The notes beneath the pieces are model-generated. The model searched no databases. It was not told the origin of the DNA and saw only the letters and a program-made list of their open reading frames with translations. Positions 9,720 through 18,279 of a DNA stretch of 64,000 bases are shown here, piece by piece. The position numbers and the translations under genes were made by a program. Positions within the stretch are counted from its first letter, which is position 1. Each line of letters begins with the position of its first letter. This stretch comes from Dyella sp. C9 (GTDB lineage: Bacteria > Pseudomonadota > Gammaproteobacteria > Xanthomonadales > Rhodanobacteraceae), in the NCBI RefSeq assembly GCF_003332825.1, contig NZ_QIRF01000011.1, forward strand, positions 1 through 64,000. The letters run 5' to 3'.

Positions 9720-9977
9720 TCAGTGACCCATCAGGCGTCCGGCCCAAAGGGCGAGGAAGGCAGCGGCGTTGGCGAGCCCGAGCACCAGCCAGGCGCGCGA
9801 TCCACTGCGGAACATGTAGGCGCCCGCCATGAAGGCGATCCATAGCGGGAAAAACAGGATCAGTGCGGGGATCAGTACCGCCCGCCCGTGATCGGGCAGC
9901 CAGTGCAGCAACAGGGCGAGCAGGGCGGCGGCGAGCGGGAAGCCAAGCAGGGTGCCGGCAAGGCAGCGGGCCATCAT
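9720..9977 (-). CDS. DUF3649-type iron uptake membrane protein
   Basis: This is an 85-residue protein with three hydrophobic segments (LAGTLLGFPLAAALLALLL, AVLIPALILFFPLWIAFMAGA and LVLGLANAAAFLALW). The Phe/Leu-rich middle helix with PLWIAFMAGAYMFRS fits the small DUF3649 family seen next to PepSY and DUF3325 genes in iron-regulated loci. Its start ATG overlaps the DUF3325 stop (ATGA), so the two are translationally coupled. The molecular role is unknown. Confidence 0.7.
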   Translation of the reverse strand: MMARCLAGTLLGFPLAAALLALLLHWLPDHGRAVLIPALILFFPLWIAFMAGAYMFRSGSRAWLVLGLANAAAFLALWAGRLMGH

Positions 9978-10246
9978 GGCGTGGAGGATTCCGAAGAGGT
10001 GATACGCCACCAGGCAAGGTAGGGCAGGCAAACCCAGGCCAGCATCAGGGCCGTAAGGGCTGCGCTGATGCCTGCGCCTGCGCCGGCCACGTGCCACCAG
10101 CACAGTACGCCGGCCGCGATCGCCAGCCATCCCGCGCCGCGGGCGGGCGCGGGCAGGGGCTGCATGCGCAGTTGCTGCCGGCTGCTGGCGAGATAGATCA
10201 GCGTTGCGCCCGACAGGGTCAGCAGCAGCGCCAGGAGGGTGATCAC
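9974..10246 (-). CDS. DUF3325-type membrane protein, first gene of the iron-linked operon
   Basis: This 90-residue protein has three predicted membrane segments (ITLLALLLTLSGATLIYLAS, GWLAIAAGVLCWWHVAG and ISAALTALMLAWVCLPYLAWW). Size and helix pattern match DUF3325, which accompanies DUF3649 and PepSY-TM proteins in iron-uptake operons. I start it at a GTG because AAGGAA lies 9 bases upstream and the first helix begins at once; no ATG is suitably placed. The probable Fur box lies about 50 bases upstream. Confidence 0.65.
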   Translation of the reverse strand: MITLLALLLTLSGATLIYLASSRQQLRMQPLPAPARGAGWLAIAAGVLCWWHVAGAGAGISAALTALMLAWVCLPYLAWWRITSSESSTP

Positions 10247-10296
10247 GTGAAGGGTTCCTTGTCGGCCGGCGTAGGCCTTGGCCGGACGAAAATTAT

Positions 10297-10311
10297 TGCG
10301 AACAATTCTTA
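10297..10311 (-). promoter_or_regulatory. Probable Fur box
   Basis: Read on the minus strand the site is TAAGAATTGTTCGCA, close to the Fur pattern TGAGAATTATTCTCA with its GAA-N3-TTC core. The surrounding bases are A/T-rich in an otherwise GC-rich region. It lies about 50 bases upstream of the DUF3325-DUF3649-PepSY operon, whose gene types are commonly Fur-regulated. Confidence 0.6.
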
Positions 10312-10356
10312 TTTCTGGCGCAGGACCTGTCAACCCGAACAGGCGGGAGAGCCTGC

Positions 10357-11688
10357 TCAGAACTGGTACTGGAGGCGGCCGACGATGGCCGACGGATGCT
10401 TGCCGTCGTAGTCGCTGCCGGGCTTGTCCAGGTCGATCGCGTGCACGAGGTTGGCCGACAGGCGTACCGACTTGTCCAGGTACCAGTTCACACCCACGCT
10501 CAGGTTGGTTTCCTGGCCGCCGAAGACATCGTCGTCGTTGAGGTTGGTGCGGCTCAGGCGCACCGCCACCTCCAGCGCGCCACCGCCATGCCCGTTCCAG
10601 GGCGAACTGGGCACCACCGGGCCGAAGATGGCATTGCTCTCGCGGTAGGGTCGGCTTTCGCCGGTGAGCATGAAGCTGGCGTAGGCATACCAGCCCCGGA
10701 AGCGCAGCGAGGGCAGGCCGTCGTCGCGTTGCAGGTGCGCCTCCATGTATTCCGATTGCCAGGAGAAGGGGCCGCTGACGTGCGCGGCCTCCAGTCCGTA
10801 ACGCTGCACTTTGTTGGAGCCCTGGATGTTGCCGGTGTCCAGGAAGTCGACGCCATTGGAGAGCGCGACTTCCGGGGCGGAGTCGAAGCGCTGGTCGTTG
10901 TCGGGGCCGTAGCGGCGCGTCGAATAATCCACCGCCAGGTGGTAAGGGCCGTTTTCCGTGGGCAGCATGTAGGCCAGCCGGCCGGTCAGCGCGAGGCCGC
11001 GCTGATGGCGCCCCTCGTCGCGGGTGCCGGCGGTGAACAATCCATAGCTCCAGATCCAGGGGCCACGAAAGTCGCTTGAGGTGACGCCGATGCTTCGGCT
11101 GGGTGCCAGGGCGCTGGTCGTGGCGCGCTCGAGGAAGGTGGTGTTGCGGAAGCTGCCGTACTGTTCCAGGCCGAACGGTTCCTGCTGGTTGCCGATGGTG
11201 ACCACGCCGAAGTGGCTGGTTTCCTTGCGGACATAGATGTCCTTGAATTCCAGGTGCCCGTCGACCAACTGGCTGTCGGCATAGAACAGCCAGTCCAGCC
11301 AAAGCTGGCGCTGGAAATTGATGTCGGCGCGGCGCACGGAGAACTGGGTGTTGCCGAACCCCTTGCTGGAGTAGTCGGCGGCATCGACCATCAGGTAGCC
11401 GTGGATCTGGGTGTGGATGATCGGCGTGTCGATGCCGCCTTCCAGTGGGCGCATCAGCGACAGTCGGCGCAGCGCCTCGGCGGCCGGGCTGCCTTCGGGC
11501 GGTGTGCTGTCCGCGGCTGGGGCCTGGGTTGATGAGGCTGGCGCTGGCGAGGGCAGCGTGGGCGAGGGTGTCCCGGCGGGTGGTTTGGGTGGCTGGGAGA
11601 CGCAGCCCGTGACGATGGCGCAGGCCAGTGCCAGGGCCAGCCGTGAGGGCGCCCGGTAAATGGGTGCTTCGTGCTCGCGTTGGCCCAT
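10357..11688 (-). CDS. Phosphate-selective porin O/P family protein with a lipoprotein signal
   Basis: This 443-residue predicted outer-membrane beta-barrel has the OprP/OprO-like order: an N-terminal strand region (IHTQIHGYLMVDAADYSSKG), FSVRRADINFQ, many alternating strands such as LWLDWLFYADSQL, and a terminal Phe (GRLQYQF). The mature part is preceded by a signal with lipobox VTGC and a Pro/Ser/Ala-rich spacer, which is unusual because porins normally have a signal peptidase I site. I chose the ATG that gives MGQREHEAP; upstream codons lack signal features. The substrate is not evident. Confidence 0.8.
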   Translation of the reverse strand: MGQREHEAPIYRAPSRLALALACAIVTGCVSQPPKPPAGTPSPTLPSPAPASSTQAPAADSTPPEGSPAAEALRRLSLMRPLEGGIDTPIIHTQIHGYLMVDAADYSSKGFGNTQFSVRRADINFQRQLWLDWLFYADSQLVDGHLEFKDIYVRKETSHFGVVTIGNQQEPFGLEQYGSFRNTTFLERATTSALAPSRSIGVTSSDFRGPWIWSYGLFTAGTRDEGRHQRGLALTGRLAYMLPTENGPYHLAVDYSTRRYGPDNDQRFDSAPEVALSNGVDFLDTGNIQGSNKVQRYGLEAAHVSGPFSWQSEYMEAHLQRDDGLPSLRFRGWYAYASFMLTGESRPYRESNAIFGPVVPSSPWNGHGGGALEVAVRLSRTNLNDDDVFGGQETNLSVGVNWYLDKSVRLSANLVHAIDLDKPGSDYDGKHPSAIVGRLQYQF

Positions 11689-11872
11689 GCTTCCGATCGT
11701 CCTCGATCGTCTTTCGCCCCGAGTGGTGTCGCTGGGCGCCCCTCGTTCCAGCGTCTCATGCTGCCGTGATTGCGGACGGCAGTTTGGGACGGCGCATGTG
11801 TGAGATAAGTCGTTTTGCATGGCCGGAGCCGTGCTTGGGGAAGGGGTGGATCAGGTCGGCTGGAGGCGTGAT

Positions 11873-11889
11873 ATCTCAACCGGTGAGAT
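11873..11889. promoter_or_regulatory. Palindrome upstream of the SOS-type operon (distal)
   Basis: ATCTCA and TGAGAT flank a 5-base spacer (ACCGG). It lies about 50 bases upstream of the S24 peptidase gene. It may be part of the operator region; no promoter hexamers are certain. Confidence 0.35.
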
Positions 11890-11903
11890 GAGGATGGTGG
11901 TAT

Positions 11904-11928
11904 CTTGATTGTTGTCCCGATAATCAAG
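11904..11928. promoter_or_regulatory. Palindrome immediately upstream of the S24 peptidase gene, candidate operator
   Basis: Perfect 7-base arms CTTGATT and AATCAAG are separated by 11 bases. It ends 10 bases before the ATG of the UmuD-like gene that heads imuA-imuB-dnaE2, the normal place for an SOS operator. It does not match the E. coli LexA box CTG-N10-CAG. Confidence 0.45.
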
Positions 11929-11938
11929 CGGCCCGTCC

Positions 11939-12508
11939 ATGCCCCCTTCCGATCACGGTGGAAGTCGCCCGGGTGCCGGCCGGCCTGCCGGTGAGCCCAG
12001 TCAGCGCCTCCGCGTGCCTGAAAGCCAGGTGCCGGCGGTGCAGGCTTACCTCGATGCCTATCGCAGCCAGGCCTCGCTGGATGCGCCACGCCCGGTGTCG
12101 CTGACGCCATCGACGGTGGCACTTACCGCCTTTCTCAGCCGCGTGCCGGCTGGCGTGCCCACCCTGGCCGGGGATGACGTCGACGAAGTGGTCGACCTCA
12201 ACGCGCATCTGGTGCTGCCGGGGCATGAGCCCAGCACCTTCATCATCCGCGTGTCGGGCTGGTCGATGATAGGGGCGGGCATCTTCGATGGCGACGAGGT
12301 GCTGGTGGATCGCGCGCTGTCGCCGCGACAGGGCGACATCGTGGTGGCGCTGGTCAACAACGAGCTGACCATCAAGCGGCTGGGCAGGCTGGACGGCCAT
12401 ATGGCCCTGCTGCCGGAGAATGCGCACTTCAAGCCCCTGGTTTTTCGTGACGACGAAACCCTGTCGGTCTGGGGCGTGGTCACGCGCTGCCTGCGCACCC
12501 TGCGCTGA
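11939..12508 (+). CDS. UmuD/LexA-like S24 self-cleaving peptidase heading the imuAB-dnaE2 operon
   Basis: This 189-residue protein has a C-terminal S24 domain like UmuD and LexA. The catalytic Ser is S109 (SGWSM), the Lys is K146 (TIKRL), and the probable cleavage pair is A71-G72 (RVPAGVP), aligning with UmuD Cys-Gly and LexA Ala-Gly. The N-terminal 70 residues are longer than in UmuD: a GRP-rich AT-hook-like stretch (GSRPGAGRP), then QRLRVPESQVPAVQAYLDAYR, which resembles the strand and first helix of a ribbon-helix-helix DNA-binding domain. It takes the place lexA2 occupies in many imuA-imuB-dnaE2 operons. It could be a DNA-binding self-cleaving repressor, a UmuD-like polymerase accessory, or both. 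Confidence 0.8.
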   Translation: MPPSDHGGSRPGAGRPAGEPSQRLRVPESQVPAVQAYLDAYRSQASLDAPRPVSLTPSTVALTAFLSRVPAGVPTLAGDDVDEVVDLNAHLVLPGHEPSTFIIRVSGWSMIGAGIFDGDEVLVDRALSPRQGDIVVALVNNELTIKRLGRLDGHMALLPENAHFKPLVFRDDETLSVWGVVTRCLRTLR

Positions 12509-12516
12509 GGTTGCGC

Positions 12517-13140
12517 ATGGGCCAGGTCGTCGCCCTCGATGCACTGCTTCATGCCCGCCAGGTCTGGCATGGCCGTGCCGCGCCGGTGCCGGACAGCCAC
12601 CAGCCCACCGGGTGGGCGGCGCTCGATGCAGCCTTGCCGGCCGGTGGTTGGCCCGAGCACGCGATGACCGAAATCCTGTTGCCGGCCGATGGCGTCGGTG
12701 AGCTGCAGCTGGTGCTGCCCACGCTGGCCAGGCTTACCCGCGAGTCGCGCAGCGTGATGGTCATTGCACCGCCTTACGTGCCTTGCGTGGCTGGCTGGGA
12801 AGCGCGCGGCGTGGTGATGTCGCAGGTGGATATCGTGCAGGCCGGCGAACGTGACGTGCTGTGGGCCGCCGAGCAATGCCTGCGCTCGGGCAGCTGCGCG
12901 GCCGTGCTGGCGTGGCCGACGCAGGCGGACGATCGCGCATTGCGTCGCCTGCAGGTGGCGGCCGACACCGGCAAGGCGCTGGCCTTCGTGTTCCGCGATC
13001 GCCGCCATGCCATGCAGGCATCGCCGGCAGCCCTGCGGCTGGAACTGGAAAGCGAGCCCGGCCTGCAGGTGCGCATACGCAAATGCCGGGGCGGCAATCC
13101 GCCGGCAGGAACCGTGCCGCTCGTCGCCGGCTGGTCGTGA
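12517..13140 (+). CDS. imuA: ImuA, RecA-like SOS mutagenesis accessory protein
   Basis: ImuA works with ImuB and DnaE2 in damage-induced mutagenesis; the family is a reduced RecA/SulA-like fold. The 207 residues include the family-typical opening (ALDALLHARQVWHG), then GWAALDAALPAGGWPEHAMTEIL, which resembles the RecA GGLP entry, and a short core without an intact Walker A. I start at the ATG preceded by TGAGG six bases upstream rather than the TTG two codons earlier. It follows the S24 gene by 8 bases and imuB by 12, so the set reads as one operon. Confidence 0.85.
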   Translation: MGQVVALDALLHARQVWHGRAAPVPDSHQPTGWAALDAALPAGGWPEHAMTEILLPADGVGELQLVLPTLARLTRESRSVMVIAPPYVPCVAGWEARGVVMSQVDIVQAGERDVLWAAEQCLRSGSCAAVLAWPTQADDRALRRLQVAADTGKALAFVFRDRRHAMQASPAALRLELESEPGLQVRIRKCRGGNPPAGTVPLVAGWS

Positions 13141-13152
13141 GGAGGGCGGCGC

Positions 13153-14562
13153 ATGTTGTGGGCCTGTGTACTGCTGCCGCGTCTGGCGCTGGACGGTGTC
13201 CTGCGGCGGAGGCCGCCTTCGGACGAGCCTCTGGTGCTGGTGAGTGGCCCTGCGCAGGCGCGCGTGGTGCATGCTGCCAATGCTCCGGCGCGTGCGGCCG
13301 GGCTCTACCGGGGGCAGCGCCTGGTGGCGGCGCAGGCTTTGCTCAGCCAGTTCGTGATGGTCGAGCACGACCCCGGCGACGAGGCGGGCTGGCATCGCCT
13401 GCTGGCTGCCTGGGCCTATCGCTACAGCGCCGAAGTGGGGTTGTTTGCGCATGCGGTGGTGCTGGAGGTCAGTCGCAGCCTCAACCTGTTCGGGCCGTGG
13501 CCCCGCTTTGAATCGCTGCTGCGCGACGACCTGCAGGGGCTGGGTTTTCGCCACCGCATTGCCCTGGCACCCACGCCGCATGCGGCCTATGTGCTGGCGG
13601 GCGTGCGCGATGGCATGGCGGTGATGACGCCGGATGCCTTGCGTCGCGCGTTGTCGCCGGTGCCCCTGGCGCAGGCGCGCCTGCCGCCGGAGGCAACACA
13701 GGCGCTTTCATCGATGGGCGTGCGCACGCTGGGGCAGCTGCTGGCGTTGCCGCGCGCGGGCTTGCAGCGGCGCTTCGATGGCGAACTGGTGGCATGGCTG
13801 GGTCGCCTTGTCGGCGACGAGCCCACGCCGATGGAAAGCTATCGTCCGCCGGACAGCTTCGAGCAGCGCATGGAGTGGACGCACGAGATCGAGCACGTCG
13901 AGGCGCTGGTCTTTCCGCTGCGCCGATTGACCGGTGACCTGGCCGCCTACCTGGCGGGGCGCGATGGCGGCGTGCAGCGCTTCGAGCTGGAGCTGGAGCA
14001 TCGCAGCGGGGCGCCCACGCGGGTGGCGGTCGGCATGCTCACGGCTGGGCGCGATGCCACCTTGCTGTTCGATTGCGCGCGTGGCCGCCTGGAGCGGCTG
14101 GCGCTGGGGCAGCCGGTGGTGGCGATGCGCCTGGTGGCGCGCGAGCTGCCGCCCTTCGTGCCGGCCGGGCGCGATCTGTTCGATACGCGACCGACGCATG
14201 CGGTGCCACTGGAGCAGTTGCGCGAGCGCCTGCGTGCGCGCCTGGGGGAGGCGTCGATCCAGCACTTGCGGCGCACGGTCGATCCACGTCCCGAACGCTC
14301 GCAGACCAGTGCGCCCGGTGCGTCGCCGGCGCGTACGGCCCTGCTGCCGCGCCCGACCTGGCTGCTTGACGTGCCCCGGCCGTGGCGTGGTCCGTCGCCC
14401 GACATCCTGGCCGGCCCCGAGCGCATCGAGAGTGGCTGGTGGGATGGCGGCGACCTGCGTCGCGACTACTACGTGGTGCGCACCGCGCAGGGTCAGCGTG
14501 CGTGGATGTATTGCGCGCCGGGCGAGCAGGGCAACTGGATGCTGCACGGATGGTTCGCATGA
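13153..14562 (+). CDS. imuB: ImuB, catalytically dead Y-family polymerase
   Basis: ImuB is a Y-family polymerase homologue that has lost catalysis and serves as the hub joining ImuA, DnaE2 and the beta clamp. In the 469-residue protein the usual DinB catalytic opening is replaced by [19 protein letters not shown], without the metal-binding Asp pair. The fingers/palm region ([19 protein letters not shown]), the HhH-like segment ([24 protein letters not shown]) and a little-finger region are recognisable. A GAGGAGGG ribosome site precedes the ATG. Its stop overlaps the dnaE2 start by four bases (ATGA). Confidence 0.92.
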   Translation: MLWACVLLPRLALDGVLRRRPPSDEPLVLVSGPAQARVVHAANAPARAAGLYRGQRLVAAQALLSQFVMVEHDPGDEAGWHRLLAAWAYRYSAEVGLFAHAVVLEVSRSLNLFGPWPRFESLLRDDLQGLGFRHRIALAPTPHAAYVLAGVRDGMAVMTPDALRRALSPVPLAQARLPPEATQALSSMGVRTLGQLLALPRAGLQRRFDGELVAWLGRLVGDEPTPMESYRPPDSFEQRMEWTHEIEHVEALVFPLRRLTGDLAAYLAGRDGGVQRFELELEHRSGAPTRVAVGMLTAGRDATLLFDCARGRLERLALGQPVVAMRLVARELPPFVPAGRDLFDTRPTHAVPLEQLRERLRARLGEASIQHLRRTVDPRPERSQTSAPGASPARTALLPRPTWLLDVPRPWRGPSPDILAGPERIESGWWDGGDLRRDYYVVRTAQGQRAWMYCAPGEQGNWMLHGWFA

Positions 14563-17500
14563 GCGACTACGCCGAGCTGCATTGCCTGTCCAATTTCTCG
14601 TTCCAGCGCGGGGCGTCGAGTGCGCGCGAACTGTTCGAGCGGGCGAAGCAGTGCGGCTATCGCGCGCTGGCCATCACCGACGAGTGCTCGCTGGCGGGCA
14701 TCGTGCGTGCCTACGAGGCCTCGCGCGACACCGGGCTGGCGTTGATCGTCGGCGCCGAATTCCAGCTGGAGGATGGCCCAAGGCTGGTGCTGCTGTGCGA
14801 AAGCCTGGAAGGCTATACCGCGCTGTGCGCGCTCATCACGCGTGGCCGGCGCATGGCCGACAAGGGCTCGTATCGCCTGTTGCGTGCCGATCTCGCCGAT
14901 GGCCTGCCGGGCACGCTGGCCTTGTGGTTGCCGGGTGACGAGCCGCAGCACGCGCATGGCAAATGGCTGCGTTCGCTTTTTCCCGGGCGATTGTGGCTGG
15001 CCGTCGAGCTGCATCGCGGCCCCGACGATGCGCGTCGCCTGGCGCAGTTGCAGTCCGTGGCCGAGGCCCTGGGCTTGCCGATGGTTGCGACGGGCGATGT
15101 GCACATGCATGTGCGCCGCCGGCGCGCCCTGCAGGACGTGATGACCGCGCTGCGCCACCACTGCACGGTGGCCGAGGCGGGCGATCACCTGTTTCCCAAT
15201 GGCGAGCGCCACCTGCGTACGCGCGAGGCGCTGGCCGCGATCTATCCCGCCAGCCTGATGGCCGAGAGCGTGCGCATCGCCGAGCGCTGTCGCTTCGCCA
15301 TGACCGACCTGCAGTATCGCTATCCCTCCGAGCTGGTGCCGGAGGGCCATACCGCCACCACCTGGTTGCGCCAGCTGACCGAGGAGGGTGCGCGGTGGCG
15401 CTGGCCGCACGGCGTGCCACCCAAGGTGCGCGAGCAGATCGAGCACGAACTGGCACTGATCGCGCAGCTCAAGTACGAGTCGTACTTCCTCACCGTGCAG
15501 GAGATCGTGGGCTTCGCGCGCAGCCAGGACATCCTCTGCCAGGGTCGCGGTTCGGCGGCGAATTCGGCGGTGTGCTACGCGCTGGGCGTGACCGCGGTGG
15601 ATCCGGACAAGACCACCTTGCTGGTCGAACGCTTCATCTCGGCCGAGCGCGACGAGCCGCCGGACATCGACATCGACTTCGAGCACGAGCGGCGCGAGGA
15701 GGTCATCCAGCACATCTACCGCAAGTACGGTCGCGAGCGGGCGGCACTGGCCGCCACGGTGATCTGCTATCGCGGGCGCAGCGCCGTGCGCGACGTGGCG
15801 CGTGCACTTGGTTTGCCGTCGGACCAGATCGACCTGCTGTCGCGCACCTTCGCGTGGCAGGATGGCGACGACCCGGTCGAGGATCGCCTGCGCGAGCGGG
15901 GCTTCGATCCGGACAGCCCACTGCTGCGCCGCGTGCTCGTCCTGACGGCGGAGTTGCGCAATTTCCCGCGGCATCTTTCCCAGCACGTGGGCGGCTTCGT
16001 CATTTCCGACCAGCCGCTGTCGCACCTGGTGCCGGTGGAAAACGCCTCGATGCCCGACCGCACCATCATCCAGTGGGACAAGGACGACCTGGACACCATG
16101 CGCCTGCTCAAGGTCGACTGCCTGGCGCTGGGCATGCTGACCTGCATCCGCAAATGCCTGGATCTGCTGCGCACGCATCATGATCGCGACATGACCCTGG
16201 CGACGATCCCGCCGGAAGATCCGGATACCTACGGGTTGATCCAGTGTGCCGACACCATCGGCGTGTTCCAGATCGAATCGCGCGCGCAGATGGCCATGCT
16301 GCCGCGCCATCGCCCGGAGAACTTCTACGACCTGGTGATTCAGGTGGCGATCGTGCGGCCGGGTCCGATCCAGGGCGACATGGTGCACCCTTATCTGCGC
16401 CGCAAGCGCGGCGAGGAAGAGGTCACCTATCCCTCGGAGAAGCTGCGCGGCGTGTTCGAGCGCACCCTGGGTGTGCCTCTGTTCCAGGAGCAGGTGATGA
16501 AGCTGGCCATCGAGGCCGCGGATTACACGGCGGGCGAGGCGGATCAGTTGCGCCGCTCGATGGCGGCGTGGCGGCGCAATGGCGACATGGAGATCCATCG
16601 CCGGCGACTGATGGATGGCATGCTCAAGAACGGTTTCACCCCGGATTTTGCCGCGCGCCTGTTCGAGCAGATCAAGGGCTTCGGCTCCTACGGGTTTCCC
16701 GAGAGCCACGCGGCGAGCTTCGCCCTGCTGGTCTATGCCAGCTGCTGGCTGAAATGCCATTACCGCGCCGCCTTCCTGTGCGCCCTGCTCAACGCCCAGC
16801 CCATGGGTTTCTACGGGCCCAGCCAGATCGTGCAGGACGCCCAGCGCCACGGCATCAAGGTGCGGCCGGTGGACGTGCGCCACAGCGATTGGGACAACAC
16901 GCTGGAATCGGATGCCGCCTCGCGTGGCGGCTATGCGCTGCGGCTGGGCTTTCGCCAGGTGCGTGGTTGCCGGCAGGAAGTGATGGAGCGTCTGGTGGTG
17001 GTGCGCAGTCAGCGCGATTTCGACGATGTGGCCGACCTGTGCGCCCGCGCCGGGCTCAATCGCCATCAGCAGGAGGCGCTGGCCGAGGCCGATGCGCTGC
17101 GTGGACTGGCTGGACACCGCCACCGGGCCCGCTGGGCCATGGCGGGCATCGAGCCGCAGCTGCCGTTGTTCGGTCATGCCAGTCCGGTCGAGGAGGCCGT
17201 GGTGCTTCCACCGCCCTCGCAGGGCGAGAACACGCTGGCAGACTATGCACGCATGGGGCTTACCCTGGGTCCGCACCCTCTGCAGCAGATCCGTCCCCGC
17301 CTGCGTGCAGCGCACTGCGTGGACTCGCGCAGCCTGCATGCCCGCCCGAACGCCAGTCACGTGCGTGCTGCCGGCCTGGTCACCCAGCGGCAGCGGCCAC
17401 AGACGGCCAGCGGCGTCACCTTCATCACCATCGAAGACGAGTTCGGGCCGATCAACGTGGTGGTGTGGAGCCACGTGGCGGCGCGCCAGCGGCGCATCTT

Positions 17501-17636
17501 CCTGGAGTCACGCCTGCTCGCCGTGGACGGACGCTGGGAGCAGGTGGATGGGGTCAGCCACCTCATCGCCCATCGCCTGTTCGACCTGAGCGAGCTGCTG
17601 GGCTCGCTGGACAGCCGTTCGCGCGACTTCCACTGA
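14559..17636 (+). CDS. dnaE2: Error-prone DNA polymerase DnaE2
   Basis: DnaE2 is the C-family polymerase responsible for induced mutagenesis with ImuA and ImuB. The 1025-residue protein has an N-terminal PHP domain ([19 protein letters not shown]), the palm with catalytic aspartates in [16 protein letters not shown], the fingers region, an HhH region and a C-terminal OB fold ([25 protein letters not shown]). The sequence QLPLF at residues 867-871 matches the beta-clamp binding consensus. The chosen ATG overlaps the imuB stop; an in-frame extension into imuB is not needed. Length is normal for DnaE2. Confidence 0.96.
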   Translation: MSDYAELHCLSNFSFQRGASSARELFERAKQCGYRALAITDECSLAGIVRAYEASRDTGLALIVGAEFQLEDGPRLVLLCESLEGYTALCALITRGRRMADKGSYRLLRADLADGLPGTLALWLPGDEPQHAHGKWLRSLFPGRLWLAVELHRGPDDARRLAQLQSVAEALGLPMVATGDVHMHVRRRRALQDVMTALRHHCTVAEAGDHLFPNGERHLRTREALAAIYPASLMAESVRIAERCRFAMTDLQYRYPSELVPEGHTATTWLRQLTEEGARWRWPHGVPPKVREQIEHELALIAQLKYESYFLTVQEIVGFARSQDILCQGRGSAANSAVCYALGVTAVDPDKTTLLVERFISAERDEPPDIDIDFEHERREEVIQHIYRKYGRERAALAATVICYRGRSAVRDVARALGLPSDQIDLLSRTFAWQDGDDPVEDRLRERGFDPDSPLLRRVLVLTAELRNFPRHLSQHVGGFVISDQPLSHLVPVENASMPDRTIIQWDKDDLDTMRLLKVDCLALGMLTCIRKCLDLLRTHHDRDMTLATIPPEDPDTYGLIQCADTIGVFQIESRAQMAMLPRHRPENFYDLVIQVAIVRPGPIQGDMVHPYLRRKRGEEEVTYPSEKLRGVFERTLGVPLFQEQVMKLAIEAADYTAGEADQLRRSMAAWRRNGDMEIHRRRLMDGMLKNGFTPDFAARLFEQIKGFGSYGFPESHAASFALLVYASCWLKCHYRAAFLCALLNAQPMGFYGPSQIVQDAQRHGIKVRPVDVRHSDWDNTLESDAASRGGYALRLGFRQVRGCRQEVMERLVVVRSQRDFDDVADLCARAGLNRHQQEALAEADALRGLAGHRHRARWAMAGIEPQLPLFGHASPVEEAVVLPPPSQGENTLADYARMGLTLGPHPLQQIRPRLRAAHCVDSRSLHARPNASHVRAAGLVTQRQRPQTASGVTFITIEDEFGPINVVVWSHVAARQRRIFLESRLLAVDGRWEQVDGVSHLIAHRLFDLSELLGSLDSRSRDFH

Positions 17637-17716
17637 GCGTGGCGTCATGTCGCAGGCTGCCCGGGCTGACCCGTGGCCGCTTCGCATGCGATGATGTCTG
17701 GAGCCTACTCTAGGCT

Positions 17717-18118
17717 TTGCTGGGGAAGCGGTTGAACCGACGCCGGACACCACGGAGATTTGCTGCATGGCTGGCTGTCGCCGCCCTGTGGCTGCTGGTG
17801 GCCGCGCCAACGCTGACCCGTGCGCTGCCCCCGGCCTGGGCCTGGCCCGACCTGGGTGCGTGGTGTACCGGGCACGGCCTGAGCGAGCACCATCCGGACG
17901 AGCCATCCCGTCCTGATGCCCCGGCCGGCCACGTCGACCAATGCGGCTACTGCGTGCTGCTTGGCCATAGTCCGTTGCTCGGTGGCGGCGCGCCCGTGCT
18001 GTGGGTCGTGGCGTGGTTGCCCTCGTTGCCGTTGCCTGCGGTCGAGTCTGCGCCCTGGCATGCGCGGCTGCTGCTCAGCACGAATCCGCGCGGTCCGCCG
18101 TCAGTCCTGCCCGCATGA
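17717..18118 (+). CDS. DUF2946 family protein
   Basis: This is a roughly 133-residue protein with a basic N-terminus, one hydrophobic segment (AAWLAVAALWLLVAAPTLTRA), and the Cys/His cluster HVDQCGYCVLLGHSP characteristic of DUF2946, then a second hydrophobic segment. DUF2946 proteins are often next to TonB-dependent receptors, including copper-linked ones, and the Cys-x-x-Cys with nearby His suggests metal binding. No ATG fits; TTG at 17717 or at 17732 (with GGGGAAG before it) are the candidates, so the start is uncertain. The TonB receptor gene follows on the same strand. Confidence 0.7.
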   Translation: MLGKRLNRRRTPRRFAAWLAVAALWLLVAAPTLTRALPPAWAWPDLGAWCTGHGLSEHHPDEPSRPDAPAGHVDQCGYCVLLGHSPLLGGGAPVLWVVAWLPSLPLPAVESAPWHARLLLSTNPRGPPSVLPA

Positions 18119-18131
18119 TGTGTGCGGGCAG
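18107..18131 (+). repeat. Hairpin spanning the DUF2946 stop codon
   Basis: Perfect 9-base arms (CTGCCCGCA and TGCGGGCAG) enclose a 7-base loop that contains the TGA stop of the DUF2946 gene. No T-tract follows, so it could attenuate or protect the transcript between this gene and the receptor rather than fully terminate. Confidence 0.45.
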
Positions 18132-18279
18132 CAGTCGTGCCGGATGAGCACGCTGCCGCCCTTCATCGACGACAGCCGGCATGGGTTGGAGCGTGGCGCG
18201 CGCATGCGCCGATGCCCACCCTCGTGACGGCTGTTCGGGCTTGCGCCGCGCCCGTGACGGGGCGGCGACCTACGGATTC

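Noticed and set aside
11873-11928. E. coli-type LexA box before the S24 gene
   Set aside because: No CTG-N10-CAG pattern; only other palindromes are present.
12511-12516. TTG start for imuA two codons upstream
   Set aside because: The ATG at 12517 has TGAGG at ideal spacing; the TTG overlaps that spacing.
14493-17474. Long open frame opposite dnaE2
   Set aside because: Antisense to a clear polymerase gene, low-complexity His/Gln/Arg composition.
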